DNA from: Gerris lacustris
Taxonomy: Eukaryota; Arthropoda; Insecta; Hemiptera; Gerridae
DNA length: 64,000 bases
Direction of reading: 5' to 3'
NCBI GenBank assembly: GCA_951217055.1
Contig: OX578276.1
Location: 57,783,307-57,847,306, forward strand
Shown here: positions 12,085 through 24,575 of the stretch, piece after piece
Layout: every line of letters begins with the position of its first letter
How positions within the stretch are numbered: position 1 is the first letter of the stretch
The notes under the pieces: model-generated
What the model was told of the DNA's origin: nothing
The model's database searches: none
The model's input: only the letters and a program-made list of their open reading frames with translations
Program-made: the position numbers and the translations under genes

Positions 12085-12725
12085 AACCTATATAAATGAC
12101 GAGAGACTTTTGAAAGTTAAGCACGGTATAATGAGGGTTATTATAGTGAGGTTATTGTAAGGTATTTAAAAATGTAAAGAAACACTTTTATATATAAAAA
12201 TCGAAATTCGATATTTTCAAAAATGGTGGCAGGTATTAAGATAAATTATGGAGGATATATTTATCTTATAGAAAGGTATCTATTACTGGTGCAAATTCAG
12301 CTCAATCGGCGAAATAGTTCAGAAATTGTGTAGCGTTAAAGTTTAAAATTATTAATTAAAAATTAAAAAGTATAAAATGGCGGCAGATATATAAACGAAA
12401 TTCAGTGAAAATGTTTTTATTATAAAGAGGTTTGGTGCAAATTTGGGAATTTGTTTTTAATTTTATACGAATTTTTGCTGATCCAGCAAAATGGGTTAAT
12501 TGAGTCACAAATTTATGATTTTCCGGGCAGCACAACTACATGTAAGGACTGACTCTTAGTAGCTAAAAATTGAGGGAGTTATGCGTGACACAGACAGAAA
12601 AAAAGATGTTCAGCTTCAACATCACTGAAATCGTTATAAAAACACATAAAACGGATAATTTCGTTGAAATCTCGGTTTCGGATTTTTTGGGTGAAACTAA
12701 TACTTTTCCCTTTAGGTAAGGAATG
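12085..12725 (+). repeat. Dispersed repeat family B, copy 1
   Basis: Landmarks in order: AAAGTTAAGCACGGTATAATG, GTATTTAAAAATGTAAA, ATCTTATAGAAAGGTATC, CAGCTCAATCGGCGAAAT, GTTCAGAAATT, AAATGGCGGCAGATAT, TTGCTGA(C)TCAGCAAAATGG, GATTTTCCGGGCAGCACAAC, a GACACAGACAGA segment and a terminal TTGGGTGAAACTAATACTTT. Copies with the same order are at 44685-45292 and, in part, 30105-30545. No conserved ORF; class unknown. Confidence 0.7.
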
Positions 12726-12849
12726 GTCAAAAAATACAATTATAAATGTGTATAGTTTTATATTTTATTTATAAACATTTCTTAGTTAAATTTTTAATTT
12801 ACTTTTTTGTCATTTTAGAGAAATTGTATATTTTAGAATAAAAACAAAC

Positions 12850-12882
12850 GTTCCTTTTATTAATACGAGTAATAAAAGGAAC
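12850..12882. repeat. Perfect 13-bp hairpin with ATACGAG loop
   Basis: GTTCCTTTTATTA (12850-12862) pairs with TAATAAAAGGAAC (12870-12882) around ATACGAG. Similar TTAATACGAG words at 10767-10780 and 52400-52412 sit in comparable CCTTT...AAGG settings. It is not terminator-like, because eukaryotic context and no T-run. Confidence 0.7.
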
Positions 12883-13379
12883 TGGTTGTGTATATAAAAC
12901 TTCAATATGAATTTCTAAATATTTTATTATTGAGGGGTTGTTTTTTTACGAATATTTTTGATATTAAATTTTCAACAAATAATAAACTCGAGACTGCTCA
13001 GGAATGCATTTCTTAAATTCTCTTGAATGCAAGTAGAAATATATGTGAGAGAAATCTAGAATGTGTCAGACTGTTGTTCAAGAGTTACTTTAACTATATA
13101 ATATTATTATGTTTACCCCTATGCAGAAACTATACACAACACCCCTATGTTTCCTATTTTCCTTTTGAATAAATTATACTTAGTCGATTTCGTTTCATTG
13201 CATTATGTAGGTTAATATATCAATTCTAGGTTTACGAAGTCTTTTTTCTTGAAAAACTATAAAAAAGTTATAAAGAAGTTAGTAAGTTGGTTTGGAACTC
13301 ACCGTTAGAATCTTTTTCCCAGAAGAATTGTGTTGCTGAATTGTTCGCTCTTCAGCTCTTTTTAAAAGGCTGAATGTAA

Positions 13380-13569
13380 TTTATTTCGATATCAAGACGC
13401 AAGGAGAAACAGGGTTGAATCGCCAGATCGGTGGGGAATCCCGGGGGGAGGGGAACCCAGTGAGAAGGGAAATTTGTACTTGGTTAGAATCAAAGTAATT
13501 TATTTTTGGTATAAGTTAAGGGAAAGGGAGGCCCGAGCAGATGGCTTGAAGCTGTAAGCCGGCCGAGTG
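13380..13569. other. GC-richer leader of the 13570 ORF
   Basis: Contains GGGAATCCCGGGGGGAGGGG at 13432-13451 and a GC-rich stretch CCGAGCAGATGGCTTGAAGC. It shares composition with the downstream ORF and may belong to the same insertion. Function not recognised. Confidence 0.35.
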
Positions 13570-13932
13570 ATGTTGATTAAGCTGGGAATGCGGGCAAACC
13601 AACCACCGACACCACCTAATGCCCATGAAATAGCCTTATATCTCATCCAACGACGAATTTATCTTACTAAACTCGCCGGCCCTTCTCTCCTGCAACAAAT
13701 TAAATATTGTATAAAGCAAGGGCAGAGCCGTGGCTACTTCAAGTACAACTCCTCAGTAATTAGTAAACTACTCGATGCTTTCTCAGTAATTGACCTTAAC
13801 TTTAAACAAGTGGCTCCCAAGACCTTTCTAGCAAGCACCTTTGAGCTGCTAGATGTCTTCATTTCGCTCAACTCCTTCAACAATGTATCTTGTTGTGGTC
13901 AATTTGTAGCTCTTCTTGAATTAACTTCATAA
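13570..13932 (+). CDS. Hypothetical 120-residue protein, uncertain
   Basis: This is the longest intact ATG-to-stop frame that is not low-complexity and not transposon-derived by motif. A TAA precedes it in frame, so the ATG at 13570 (one codon after an in-frame GTG) is the natural start; TAA closes it at 13930-13932. The predicted protein has a proline-rich start (PPTPPNAHE at about residues 12-20) followed by mostly amphipathic helical sequence with leucine-rich segments and a CC pair near residue 107. No signal peptide, membrane segment or catalytic motif is seen. Base composition is richer in GC than the flanks from about 13380 onward. An AATAAA at 14028-14033 runs into about ten A residues, as a retrocopied transcript might show. 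I do not recognise the protein; it may be a transposon gene, a retrocopy or chance. Confidence 0.3.
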   Translation: MLIKLGMRANQPPTPPNAHEIALYLIQRRIYLTKLAGPSLLQQIKYCIKQGQSRGYFKYNSSVISKLLDAFSVIDLNFKQVAPKTFLASTFELLDVFISLNSFNNVSCCGQFVALLELTS

Positions 13933-14149
13933 CTGAGTTACATATTTTGACCGACATTTTGTCACCTAAAACATGTGTACAAAACTCACATAATAGTTAA
14001 AATGATCTTTGTATACCTAGTTAAATCAAATAAAAAAAAATATTTTTAATAGTCAGCAATTTTTTTGTTAGGCACGTAGCATCCTCGCATTTTATCGCCT
14101 GTTTAAATGATGCTACAAACCATTATTGTCTAATAAATTATTTTTACCA

Positions 14150-14480
14150 CTTTTGCTTTCGAGCTTATCGAAGGTAACGGAAGCTATGATCGTTCTGAAA
14201 AATTAAAATGTTTTATGTCTCTGATTTCAAAAATTCTAAGACAGTATTTCCGTGTCATACATCATATAACATTTTATGTTCCGTGTCTGTCTGTTTGACA
14301 ATAAATTTTTGCAAACCACATATTTAATTTCTACTGTTCTGAATTAAAAGAAATTCTATCGAAAGTAGCCCGTAATTAGCTCCAGATTAATTTCAACCGC
14401 ATACGCTCTTTAAAATTTGCTAAATTTTTACTTTATTTCGTATAGAATAGTCTGCCAAATAGTGTGGCACATAGCTTTCT
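14150..14480 (-). repeat. Dispersed repeat family A, copy 3
   Basis: Begins with GGTAACGGAAGCTATGATCG (reverse of the family 3' end), has the ATTTCAAAAATTCTAAGACAG and TGTCTGTCTGTTTGACA segments, and ends close to the next copy, which lies in the opposite orientation. Confidence 0.65.
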
Positions 14481-14900
14481 TGAATACTATAATGATTTTA
14501 TACTTTTTACCAAACTAATTCGCGGGGCTATCTGCGGGCTACTTTTTACAAACCATCTAAATTTCACCAAAATCAGATGCGTACATTTGAAGATATATAC
14601 GTTGTGGGCAAATGGAAGAGAAACAAATGGGCACATATAGTTGAAACTAATATGAGACCAACAATTGGCTAATTTTGATAAACCATCCAAATTTCATTAA
14701 AATCGGACGAGTAGTTATTGAGATTAAGCTATGATAGTTCACAAAATTTGACAGACAGGCCGTCCTACCGGCAGACAAACATGAGACAATAAATGTTTTT
14801 TCTGGCGTCTGAAACGGATTTTTGTCAGTAATTATTTAAATCGGAGACATAAAATAATATCGTTCTTCAGAACGATCACATAGCTTCCGGTACCTCATTT
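14455..14900 (+). repeat. Dispersed repeat family A, copy 4
   Basis: Forward copy: GTGTGGCACATAGC at 14461, GGGCTACTTTTTACAAACC, GGAAGAGAAACAAATGG, ATGAGACCAACAATTGGC, CATCCAAATTTCATTAAAAT, a CAGACAGGC...CGGCAGACA segment, and the terminal GAACGATCACATAGCTTCCG at 14868-14887. The frame at 14487-14690 on the other strand is a by-product of the repeat. Confidence 0.75.
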
Positions 14901-14904
14901 AAGC

Positions 14905-17435
14905 TGAATCCAAGAAATTAAGTTTGTCCAACATTTTTAACTTTGGTATATTTGACATCTATAATCTATATATTACAAAAATAATATAGTTGTTCACACT
15001 TATTCTTATAATTTTGATAAAAGATCTCTTTTCCCTCACTATATTAACATATAAGCAAAGTAGGGGCACCAAAAGGTAAAGATACATCGAGGTATTGATC
15101 ATCAGGTTTGTTGTTTTTTTCAGTTTATATAAATGTACATAATACACATAAACCTCCAATTCAAAGTTAAGTTATTATTTCATATTTATAAGTTGCTTTA
15201 GAAGTAAGCCAGTTTCCATTAATGTTTTGTTTCTGTTCAGAAAGCTACACATATAAATGGCTGTAGTCACAGATATGTCGTATGAGGGGTAGGTAAAAAC
15301 ATATAAAATTATTTATCGTTGTTACAAACCATTACATTTTTACAGTTTAATACTAATATAATATATTTTGGAGCATAAAATATAAAATTTAACCTAAAAC
15401 GAATTAAAACTTGGAATTGAAAAGTATGGTTTAGTTTTATGTATAAAAATATAAATGTATTGCAAAAAAAAATTAGGGACGAGAAATTCATTTAACACAG
15501 CATTTATTATCAGGATATAGTGTGGATCAATATGTTCCGCAAATGTAGTATGAGCAAAGGAAGTGATATTTCTTATACATTATTTTTAAAGGGCAAATGT
15601 TTGTGAAGTTCAACGTTTTGAACAAGTAATCTGAAACCCAATTATTCGTCTAGAAACACTGTGGAAATAAAAGCGAGAACAATAACAGCTTTTATTATCA
15701 TAATATTATTGTGTTTAGTGCATTTTTTTTTTAAATTATTCAAAAAACATGTTCGTGGTAAAGAAAAATGTAGAAATTCCATTACGCTTCATGGTTGGGT
15801 TGTCTCGCGTGGAGTAATACAGCCAGAGGGACATTTTGAAAGTCCATAGCCCAAGGGAAGGTTGATGGTAGTATTTTGAGCCCGTTTCATATTGGTAATT
15901 GCAAGGTACGAAATTCAACTTAATATCTGATTGTGTTTCGTCGACGAATAACTCAATCCAGGGCTCCTGTCAAACTATATATTTACAGTCAAAATTAAAA
16001 ATCTAACCCTATATAGGGAAATTCAGTCATTTTTAATAAACTATCGATCTTGCTGATAAGGCTAAATGTGGAATTGATATTAGGTAAACATACATCGTAA
16101 TTAAATACTCCTGTTTTCTACGATATAACTGCTTCCATGCTCTAGACAATTATCGTAAAACGGCTTCGATTTCCATTTTAAAACGGAACTATAACGATTA
16201 GTCCAACAATTTATGCTAATGTTACGATATAATACTTCTTAATATTACTCAGAAAATAAATTTTATAGGAATTATAATATATTAAATTATAAACATGAAT
16301 GATTTTAACATAGAAATTGTTTCACCCAATTGTGATTGATCGTTTTAACTGGAATTTAGGAGCAAAATTATGACAGTCCTGGAAAATCATTATCAAGTGA
16401 AATAAGAAAACTATAATTTTTTATAAGATGTTATTTTCCTACCAAGAATAGAGATAAATAAAATCGGTCCGAGACAACTCAGACAAACTTTCTCATACAC
16501 GAGTTCATAATTACTTAGCCCTATATTTTCCGTTTATTAGTCTTCGTGTTTTCTCAGGAACTAGATTTTCCCGGTAAAACGGCTTATATTGTTAGATTCG
16601 TATTTAAATGGACTACATTTTAGAATTTTTAATCAAAATCGTTGGAACCTTTTACGAGGAATAATTTTTTTTTCATATAATAGTTTTTGGAAGGGTATCG
16701 ACCCCATCAAAATCGTGTAAATCCATCAAAATCTCAAAATAAAATTTTCGCGTCATCACAGTACTTTCTCTTTATATGAGAAAGTGAAATGATTAAATAA
16801 TACTTAAAAGTAATTTTCTTATGGGATACTAGACCTTATTTTAGGAAGATCTAGTAAGTGCCTTTTGATCAATATGAATTTTCCCATTCTTTCAAGGCTG
16901 TAGTTGGCTTACGAAAACTTCCAGAGAATTTCGAATATTACTGTGCCTATTTATAATTTCACTTAGTGATTGCTTGCGTAAAATAATCCCCTCCCTTTGC
17001 CCATTTGATTTTATCATAGTATTAAGTAAATAAAGCACTGAGTCAAGGTAGGTGTATCAAGATAATAATGTAAAAATTAAATTTCTTATAATTCAGGAAC
17101 TTGTCAGACAGATGTAGGAATCCCGTGTTATTCAAGTTCGCAAGACTAAATCTATGCTGAATAAATTCTGTGGAGTTGGTTGAGGGGATAGAACCCAAAC
17201 AAATATTGTGACCACTATTGTTGAGAGTATCTAAACCTACCGAATTGGTGCTTTGATCTTCATTGAGATAGGCTGAGAAGGGGTCCCCGAATATCCAGGT
17301 TAAAAAGGGTGAGGAATAAGAAGATTCGATGGCAGATAGAAGCGGAAGAGGCAGTGATAGGAATAATCCAGGAAAACTCAGATAGTACAGTCATGTGAGA
17401 TGAATGGGAGAGGAGAGTTGGCCGTGGCCGTGACG
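14905..17435. other. Unassigned AT-rich sequence
   Basis: Several frames of 60-66 codons on both strands (14959-15159, 15309-15491, 15661-15849, 15736-15918) are AT-driven and show no family features. A fragment at 16540-16800 resembles 28890-29210 (shared ACTAGATTTTC...CGG segment) and ends with a hairpin ACTTTCTC...GAGAAAGT near 16770-16790. A GC-richer patch at 17230-17430 is unclassified. Confidence 0.4.
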
Positions 17436-17439
17436 AGTG

Positions 17440-17640
17440 ATTGAGTGGTCAACGCCAGGTATAAGGATGTTCAGACATCAGAGAACAATTTTGGTCCCAT
17501 CTGTCTGTCATTAAAAGTTTGTAAGCCAACATATCTTAATAACTACCCGTCCAGTTTTAAACCCATTTGGTCGATAATTTGCCCATTAACGGGTTATAAT
17601 ATGTCCAGTCATAAGATGAAAAGTGCCCCTGTTGAGGGCC
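17440..17640 (-). repeat. Dispersed repeat family A, partial copy 5
   Basis: Minus-strand match to the middle of the family: TCAGACATCAGAGAACAATT, TCTGTCTGTCA, AAGCCAACATATCTTAA and ACTACCCGTCC. The 85-codon frame at 17445-17702 (+) lies across it and is probably not a gene. Confidence 0.5.
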
Positions 17641-18159
17641 AATATTGTCTTGGTAACTTTATGAGAGAGTCCGGAAATAAACAACAGACTGTTTCATTCT
17701 AAGCGCAATTCCCCGGTTCTTGTAAAATCTCATAACAAAGATTTCTATAAGCGTAAACACCGTGAGATATATTTATCATAGATTCCGGAACAAAAAGTAT
17801 TGCACTGGAAACCAGCAAATTCATTTCCTTCTATGCCACTACATTCTGGAACCCATAATAGGTGAAGAGCATTCTACATTCTGCAGTCTTACCAACTCAT
17901 TTAAAAAAAAAAAAAAAAAACCTCTTAAAATCTGTCAATAGTTTAGGAGTGCATCTTGGATACCAAAGACTGTATACCTCGAGCTAGACGAGCAGATGAA
18001 AATCTGTTTGTCTGACTCATTCTTACTTAGAATCACTTGGCTGCAAGCCATGATTGCTAATATCTCAGTATGGAAGAGTGTAGAGATTTTTCCTAAGCTT
18101 ATACTGATCTCTTGTGGAGGGTAAGAGCAGAATATCCCAGCCTGATATAGGTGATATTA

Positions 18160-18480
18160 AATGTATATTTGTACGCATGTGAAAGTGAAAGAAATGAGCG
18201 CAGAAAGTTGAAACTTATATGGGACCAATGATGCGCAAATTATGACTTATCATCCAAATTTCATTAACAAGTCGGACGGGTAGTTTTTAAGAAATGTTGG
18301 CTCACAAAATTTGAGAGACAGAGAGACAACACGGGGCTAAAAATGATCCCTAATGTCTGAAATGGATTTCTGTCTTGGAATTTTTAAAATTGGAGACATA
18401 AAAATTGTTATTCTCCAGAACGATCTTATAGTTAAGTTACCTTCGGAAAGCTCGGAAGCAAAAGAAAGAAAAAAATAATT
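18160..18480 (+). repeat. Dispersed repeat family A, copy 6
   Basis: Forward copy with ACGCATGTGAAAGTGAAAG, ATATGGGACCAATGATG, CATCCAAATTTCATTAACAA, CGGACGGGTAG, GGAGACATAAAAATTG, GAACGATCTTATAG and the terminal TTACCTTCGGAAAGCTCGG. Confidence 0.75.
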
Positions 18481-18529
18481 AAATTAACCAATTATGGACT
18501 ATAAAAGCATACCATTACTGTATACGTAA

Positions 18530-18800
18530 TAGGATATAGTACGCGAGGAAGCCATGGGCCACACTAACTGGCAGAATATATTATAACTTTTATAATTACT
18601 CATCTTTATAAGTACTCATTATTTCACTTTTGAAGAAATTTGGATGGCTTTTTCGAAAGTAGCTAACACAAAGTGCCATATGAATTTAATATTGAAATAA
18701 AATTTGACCCCTGGAAATGTAAGATGTTCATTCAACCGATCCTAGGGCGCGAGGAAGCTATGTGGCAATTAAGTGACATATTATTTGTATCTGTAAGATT
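18530..18800 (-). repeat. Dispersed repeat family A, fragments of further copies
   Basis: Two reverse-orientation ends, GCGAGGAAGCCATGGGCCAC at 18543 and GCGAGGAAGCTATGTGGC at 18750, flank about 200 bp of diverged family sequence, indicating two abutting truncated copies. Confidence 0.55.
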
Positions 18801-19834
18801 TAGGGATTTGTTTTTCATTTATTAATTGTCAAAGTAACAACGTTTTAGCGCCTTATAATGAGCGAATCCATGTAGTAATATAAAATAACCATACCGCTTT
18901 AACCATATAATGGTTAAAGTACAAATAAGTAAATTCACGAAGAGAAATTAGAATTTACAATATATAGCTTCAAGTTATTTTTTTACTTTTGTGAAAAAGT
19001 TCTTGACTATGATTTTATTTATTTATTACTGTTATTATATTCGATAATTAAATTAATTTAATTATTCATCTTTTCCATCACGAATAAATTTAGGCACATA
19101 AATTACTGACTCATTAATACCATAATAATAATTCAATATTGAATACAATAATTATTGATACGAATTTAATTATTATTTATGAATATAGAAATACTCGTAA
19201 AAATGGCAATTAAATATATGAAGGGGAAGAAATTCTTTAATCGTGACTCGATTGGATGTCTACATGTAATTACAATAATAAATTATTGGTGGAAGTCGTT
19301 TGACGGTGTTGGAATTAATAATTTGACTTGTATATTTCTTGACTTCTCGAAGCAACTGATTGGAAGAAGGAGAAGAAAAAAAACTACTCTTTATGTAAAT
19401 GGATCTAGATTAAGTGCATAAATATTCAAATGTTGTCACAGAAGTATAACGTAATATTAATACGAAGATATATCATATCAAACAGGATCGTATATCTTAA
19501 CGAGGCTCCAATGTCTCTTCTACATGATATATCGAATAAATTAATTAGAAAGAAAATATAAATCGATAGACTTAAAACTATAACTTAGAATAAGTTGAAT
19601 GCCTTTCTTTTACTTATTCATTTTATATTTGTTTTTATTATAATTCTGCTTCAAATATCTCATTACTTATGATTATTTGAAAAAAACAAAACAGACTTCA
19701 AATAGCATAAACAATGTTTTTCTTGAAACAGTTGGTTTTAAAAATGTATTTTCATAACTACTAACGCAAAAAAACAAATTTAATTTTTTTATTTTAATTG
19801 CTTCTACTATAAATTTACACAAATCTTTGTTTAT

Positions 19835-19838
<4 letters not shown>
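18801..19838. other. Unassigned AT-rich sequence
   Basis: An 80-codon frame at 19179-19421 (+) is AT-driven and shows no domain. Nothing else recognised. Confidence 0.45.
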
Positions 19839-19884
<46 letters not shown>

Positions 19885-19897
19885 TGTGTGTGTGTGT
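19839..19897. repeat. (AT)n then (TG)n microsatellite
   Basis: About 43 bp of alternating T and A followed by a short GAGTGTGTGTGTGTG run. Confidence 0.95.
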
Positions 19898-20539
<642 letters not shown>

Positions 20540-20974
20540 CGTTATTATGATAACTGTTTATAATTAATGAAGATGTCGATAGAATTTTATGGATTACCAA
20601 GTGCCAAGTTTTATTACTCTGGTATTAAGACCGAGGTTAATAAGAACATCATAATAACTAGAGCTGCACAGATAACTAAGAGAAGGCCCGCATAACTCAG
20701 AACCAACTACAGTTACCTGGATTAATTACTTTGCTGCTAAATGCGTTTTAATAAAAAACCACTTGCATGGTTTCGTCTCTTCTCGTTGTAATTACCTTTA
20801 ATCAGTATTTAAAAAATCTAGTCTAAATACCAGCCGGACTATAAAGAACTAAAGATGGAAATTAGGAAATTATATATATATATATTTTTTTTAAAGTTTA
20901 AACACTTGTATCACTAAGCCTTTATAAGATATTATCACGATATAAAATAGAAAAATGTACTTAATAAATTGGCC

Positions 20975-21005
20975 AAGTATGTGCTGTAAGCACACACAAA
21001 GGATC
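20975..21005. repeat. Short hairpin shared with 63167-63200
   Basis: AAGTATGTGCTGTAAGCACA forms a GTGCT/AGCAC stem and is followed by CACAAAGGATC. The block at 63167-63200 has the same layout (GTGTGCT, spacer, AGCACAC, then AAGGGTCC), so this is a conserved hairpin near the edge of a repeat. Confidence 0.55.
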
Positions 21006-21044
21006 TGAAGACGATTTAACCAACAGGACGAGTTTGTTAACTCA

Positions 21045-21785
21045 CTGTTGTTGTTGTATCAAGATGGCGGCAATTTAATTATTTTTGAGCAATGAATTGT
21101 AATAACGTGAAAGAAAAACCTTTACATGTATTTTTATTTTCTATAAGCAATGAAACCACTCCAAATGTATCTAACCCAAACAAATTTTTAAATATTTTTT
21201 TTTTTTTTGGGGGGGGGGAGGGGGAATGTTTTCGTACAAAAAATATGACGATATTTTTCTGAGTCTGTGTATAAAATTATTCCAGGAATGCATTCGTGGT
21301 ACTTCTAAGTGCATCATGCACATTTTATTGAAAATTATTAGTCGGCTCTTTATGCAGAAGCTTAAAGATTTTTGATTTTAATAAGTTAGAAACCATGTCT
21401 TTGCATCATGCTCATTTCCTTTTTTAATCACTATTTTTTTACATAATATTTTTTTATTATTTAATTTTATCTCTATCACTAGTATTAATCAATTAGTTTA
21501 TTGATTCATTGTTTCATTGTTTTATTAATTTGTTATTTCTTTAACTCTATTATTTAAATATAATCTAAATATATAAACAATTTAAAAAAAAAAAAATCAT
21601 CGTTCAATATGATGGCAATTTATATGCTGAATTCAACATTATGATATCTCCAACACCGGAATTGCACAAATCATTGGAATCTTTAAATTTGGAAGTTAGC
21701 TTCCATTTATGACATAAACAACTATTTAAAAAAAAAAATCAATTGGCCATTTTGAATTAAAATAAGGGCCATTTATACGCAAAAT
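21045..21785. repeat. Dispersed repeat family D, partial copies
   Basis: Words such as AAGATGGCGGCAATTTAATT at about 21060, and at 21605-21780 ATGATGGCAATTTATATGCTG, GGAATTGCACAAATCATTGG, CTTCCATTTATGACATAAAC and GGCCATTTTGAATTAAAATA recur at 22490-22690 and at 50590-50900. No ORF. Confidence 0.5.
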
Positions 21786-21884
21786 GAATCAAAGTGATCT
21801 TTGGAACTAGTTTTACTCGTAAATTTTAATATTATGTAGGTAACTCTTAGTTTCTAGGCTTTCATTAATAGTTATTTATGCACC

Positions 21885-22080
21885 TAGGGAGTAAAGTAAG
21901 CCATTATTCCCAGAGCGAAAAAGTTGGTTCTTGTGGCGAAGCCGAAGGAACCATGGTCCCTAAATCCTGAGGCGAAGCCGAGGGAATCAGACTCTTTAAT
22001 TGCCGAGGCACAGCCGAGGGAATAACGCTAATAAGCTCCCGAGGCGCAGCCTCGTAGCACTTTACTCACGAGGTACATAC
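21885..22080. repeat. GC-rich tandem hairpins with GCGAAGC tips
   Basis: Within AT-rich flanks this block repeats a GAGGCGAAGCCGAGGGAAT-like unit about four times. GCGAAGC occurs at 21936-21942 and 21972-21978, each at a stem tip (GGTTC...GAACC; GGC...GCC). The left end TAGGGAGTAAAGTAAG (21885-21900) is the inverse of CTTACTTTAGTCCCTCTA at 22420-22437, so the block belongs to a larger inverted-repeat element. Confidence 0.65.
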
Positions 22081-22486
22081 AATATTTTATCTCCAGTAGG
22101 GAGAAAATACACATTTTCGTCCATTGCACAGTTTCTATTTATTTTTTTAATAAATAACAATAATTATTAGCACTTTTAATAGCAGATATAAGAGATTCAA
22201 TATTAAAAACAAACAAGAATTGGAATTAAACTATAATAGAAGGTTATTTAGATGCAGGTTATAAACAAAGATAAACATGGTAGAAAAAGCAGTGATTAGC
22301 CATTCATTTTCTACTATTTATAAAATAATTAAGTTGCAATCTTTTTTTTTATCCCTACTTTACTTTTTCGCCCTACTTTTACTTTTTCTCCCTACTTTTT
22401 GAGTTCAGGGATGAAAAGACTTACTTTAGTCCCTCTAAACTAATTCAAAAGCATATCTTTTTCTCCCTACTGTAGATAAAATATAT
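22081..22486. mobile_element. Inverted-repeat element, non-autonomous
   Basis: AATATTTTATCTCCAGTAGG followed by GAGAAAATA (22081-22109) is inverted at 22458-22486 (TTTTTCTCCCTACTGTAGAT then AAAATATATT). Together with the outer pair 21885/22437 it marks a small DNA transposon or nested pair. Three direct repeats of TACTTTTTCTCCCTACTTT-like words lie at 22360-22400. The ends AATATTTTATCT... resemble those of the element nested at 49548-50304. Confidence 0.6.
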
Positions 22487-22489
22487 TTT

Positions 22490-22690
22490 TTAATCTGCCA
22501 TTTTAAACAAAGATGACGGCTATTTATATGCTAATGGACATGGCTATATATCCGGAACCGATTTAACTTATTCCTTAAAATTTTAATGTGAGCTTTCCTT
22601 TATGACATAAAGAATAACTTTAGAAAAAAAGGTTTTACGATCGACCATTTTGTTCAAGATGGCGGCCGTATTCTTATTGAAGCTGTGTCT
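22490..22690. repeat. Dispersed repeat family D, copy
   Basis: Shares ACAAAGATGACGGC/TATTTATATGCTAATG, CTTTCCTTTATGACATAAAG and CATTTTGTTCAAGATGGCGG landmarks with 21605-21780. Confidence 0.55.
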
Positions 22691-22699
22691 TCTCACTAA

Positions 22700-23210
22700 A
22701 TAAATTATCATAATTTCTTTGAAATGCTATAACATAGTTTATACAGTATGCTAGTTTTTAAATTTACATTTATTCGTGCCAACAGTGATTTTTTAACATT
22801 TTTCCCTAGGGGGGAGAATAGGGATAAAGTAAAAAAACGTGGAATTGAGCCCACAAGACACTTTTGAAATTTTTAAGTTAATACTTGGGAAAAGCCTAAT
22901 CATTTCATTAGGATTTTAGCATACATTTATTAAATATAATTCCTTTTTAAACTATGAATGGGGCTTTAATTTAGGGGATCTAGGAAAATATTCGTCTAAA
23001 ATGTCTCCTCCAAGATTTGGAATCAAATAGCAATTAGGGTTTTTTGAAAATTAAAACAATAATTGAGTTATCGGAGGGTGTATAGAGTTATGAGGTGGGG
23101 AGAACATGGTGGCATCAAGATATTCTTGCTTTTTATAATCCTATTAAATTAATAAATTCCTTAAATATAATATACCCCATAGCAAATAACGGGAATCCAG
23201 CTAGTACTTT

Positions 23211-23216
<6 letters not shown>
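22700..23216. other. Unassigned AT-rich sequence
   Basis: No features beyond short homopolymers. Confidence 0.45.

Positions 23217-23298
<82 letters not shown>
23217..23298. repeat. (AT)n followed by poly-T
   Basis: About 56 bp of alternating A and T then about 26 T. The T run could be the reverse-strand poly(A) of an old retroelement insertion, but nothing recognisable precedes it on the minus strand. Confidence 0.95.
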
Positions 23299-23303
<5 letters not shown>

Positions 23304-24307
23304 AAAAAGGTATTAAACAGTCACAAATTCTTCATTTGTATTATTTCGCTTTAGAACTGATTAATCTACTTCCAAAAGTAGCTAACATTTTAACTTTATA
23401 AATGTTTTGTATAGTTTTATAAAGTAAATCAGTTAAATGTTGATGTTCATTAAATTCAATATCAAATATTATTAATGAGAAAGAGATTTAAATGAAGCCC
23501 CAAATGTATTTTCAATTTATTTGAGACATTCTGGATTTTGAATGTACTTCTATTTATCTTGAAGAAGGCCAGAAGCCTAATATCATTTAATACAGTGAGC
23601 AAATCTATTGCGACCTCTGGTTCACTATTAATTTACAAGTGCCAAAACGAGAACTTAATATTAGATAAGATAAGCTACTATGAAAGATAAGCTGTCAGGT
23701 TATTGGGTCAGCCGTCAGACTCAAAGATATTTTGTCGTGATGTTGACTACGAGATAATATTTGAGTTTACTTAGGCTACTTATATTCTATTGAGCTTTTG
23801 ATGTAGTTGGCCAAAATCTGTTATATATAAAACTTTATCTTTTGAAGATATAATAATTAATAATTATTTTCGTGCTCAAACTACTTTAAAGATAAACTAT
23901 GAGTAGGCCAAGAAATAAATTTCTAAACTATACTCCCTATTTCAAACATAACAGTTTACAAAGAAATTAAAAAGTAAATATACATAGATTGTTTATTTGT
24001 GAAAGGAATTAACAGATTTTCTAAATCACATAATACACCATTTTACTTTATAGTTGTTATTATTACTACTTCTTTCTTTCCTCTAAAATGAAGAACAACA
24101 AATAACAACTTATAGATACACCTATAATCGATCAAATCAATCTGCAGGGCGCTGTGGGAATTCCTTTTGAAGTATGTAAGTGATATTTATAATTATTTTA
24201 CTATTATTAGTTGTTTTATTTTTTATTATTTTTAACTATTTAATATTTTACATTCAGATTAAGGCGTGGAATTTAAATTCATATTAATATTACATTTTCT
24301 TTTTTAA
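23299..24307. other. Unassigned AT-rich sequence
   Basis: No ORF over 60 codons and no repeat boundary recognised. Confidence 0.45.
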
Positions 24308-24370
24308 ATCAAATTATAATTATCATTAACAAAGGGAAACAGACAGAGAAAAATAAGACTCCAGTCAAAA
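24308..24370 (-). mobile_element. tRNA-derived SINE tail, copy 2
   Basis: Minus-strand tail: GACTGGAGTC, TTATTTTTCTCTGTCTGTTT, CCCTTTG, TTAATGATAATTATAATTTG. It is the inverse of the tail of the next copy, 160 bp downstream, so the two could pair as a hairpin. Confidence 0.65.
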
Positions 24371-24464
24371 AATGGGTACTTTATAATTATAAGCGATAAT
24401 TCTCGGTCTAGTTCAATTGTCATTAATGTTGACTTCTAGACTTGTGGAAAATTGAAAGCTTAAT

Positions 24465-24575
24465 TCGGGACTACTAAGTAGGTATATAGAAGCCCGTGGT
24501 TCAAGTCCCTGCGCATGAGTCTATTTTTCTCTGTCTGTTTCCCTTTATTAATGATAATTATCATTTGATTTAAAT
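24465..24575 (+). mobile_element. tRNA-derived SINE, copy 3
   Basis: Carries a pol III B box, GGTTCAAGTCC, at 24498-24508 inside a tRNA-like AGCCCGTGGTTCAAGTCCC segment, followed by the family body TCTATTTTTCTCTGTCTG, TTTCCCTTTATTAATGA and an AATTATCATTTGATTT end. The A box is degenerate. Compare 47726-47840. Confidence 0.7.
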
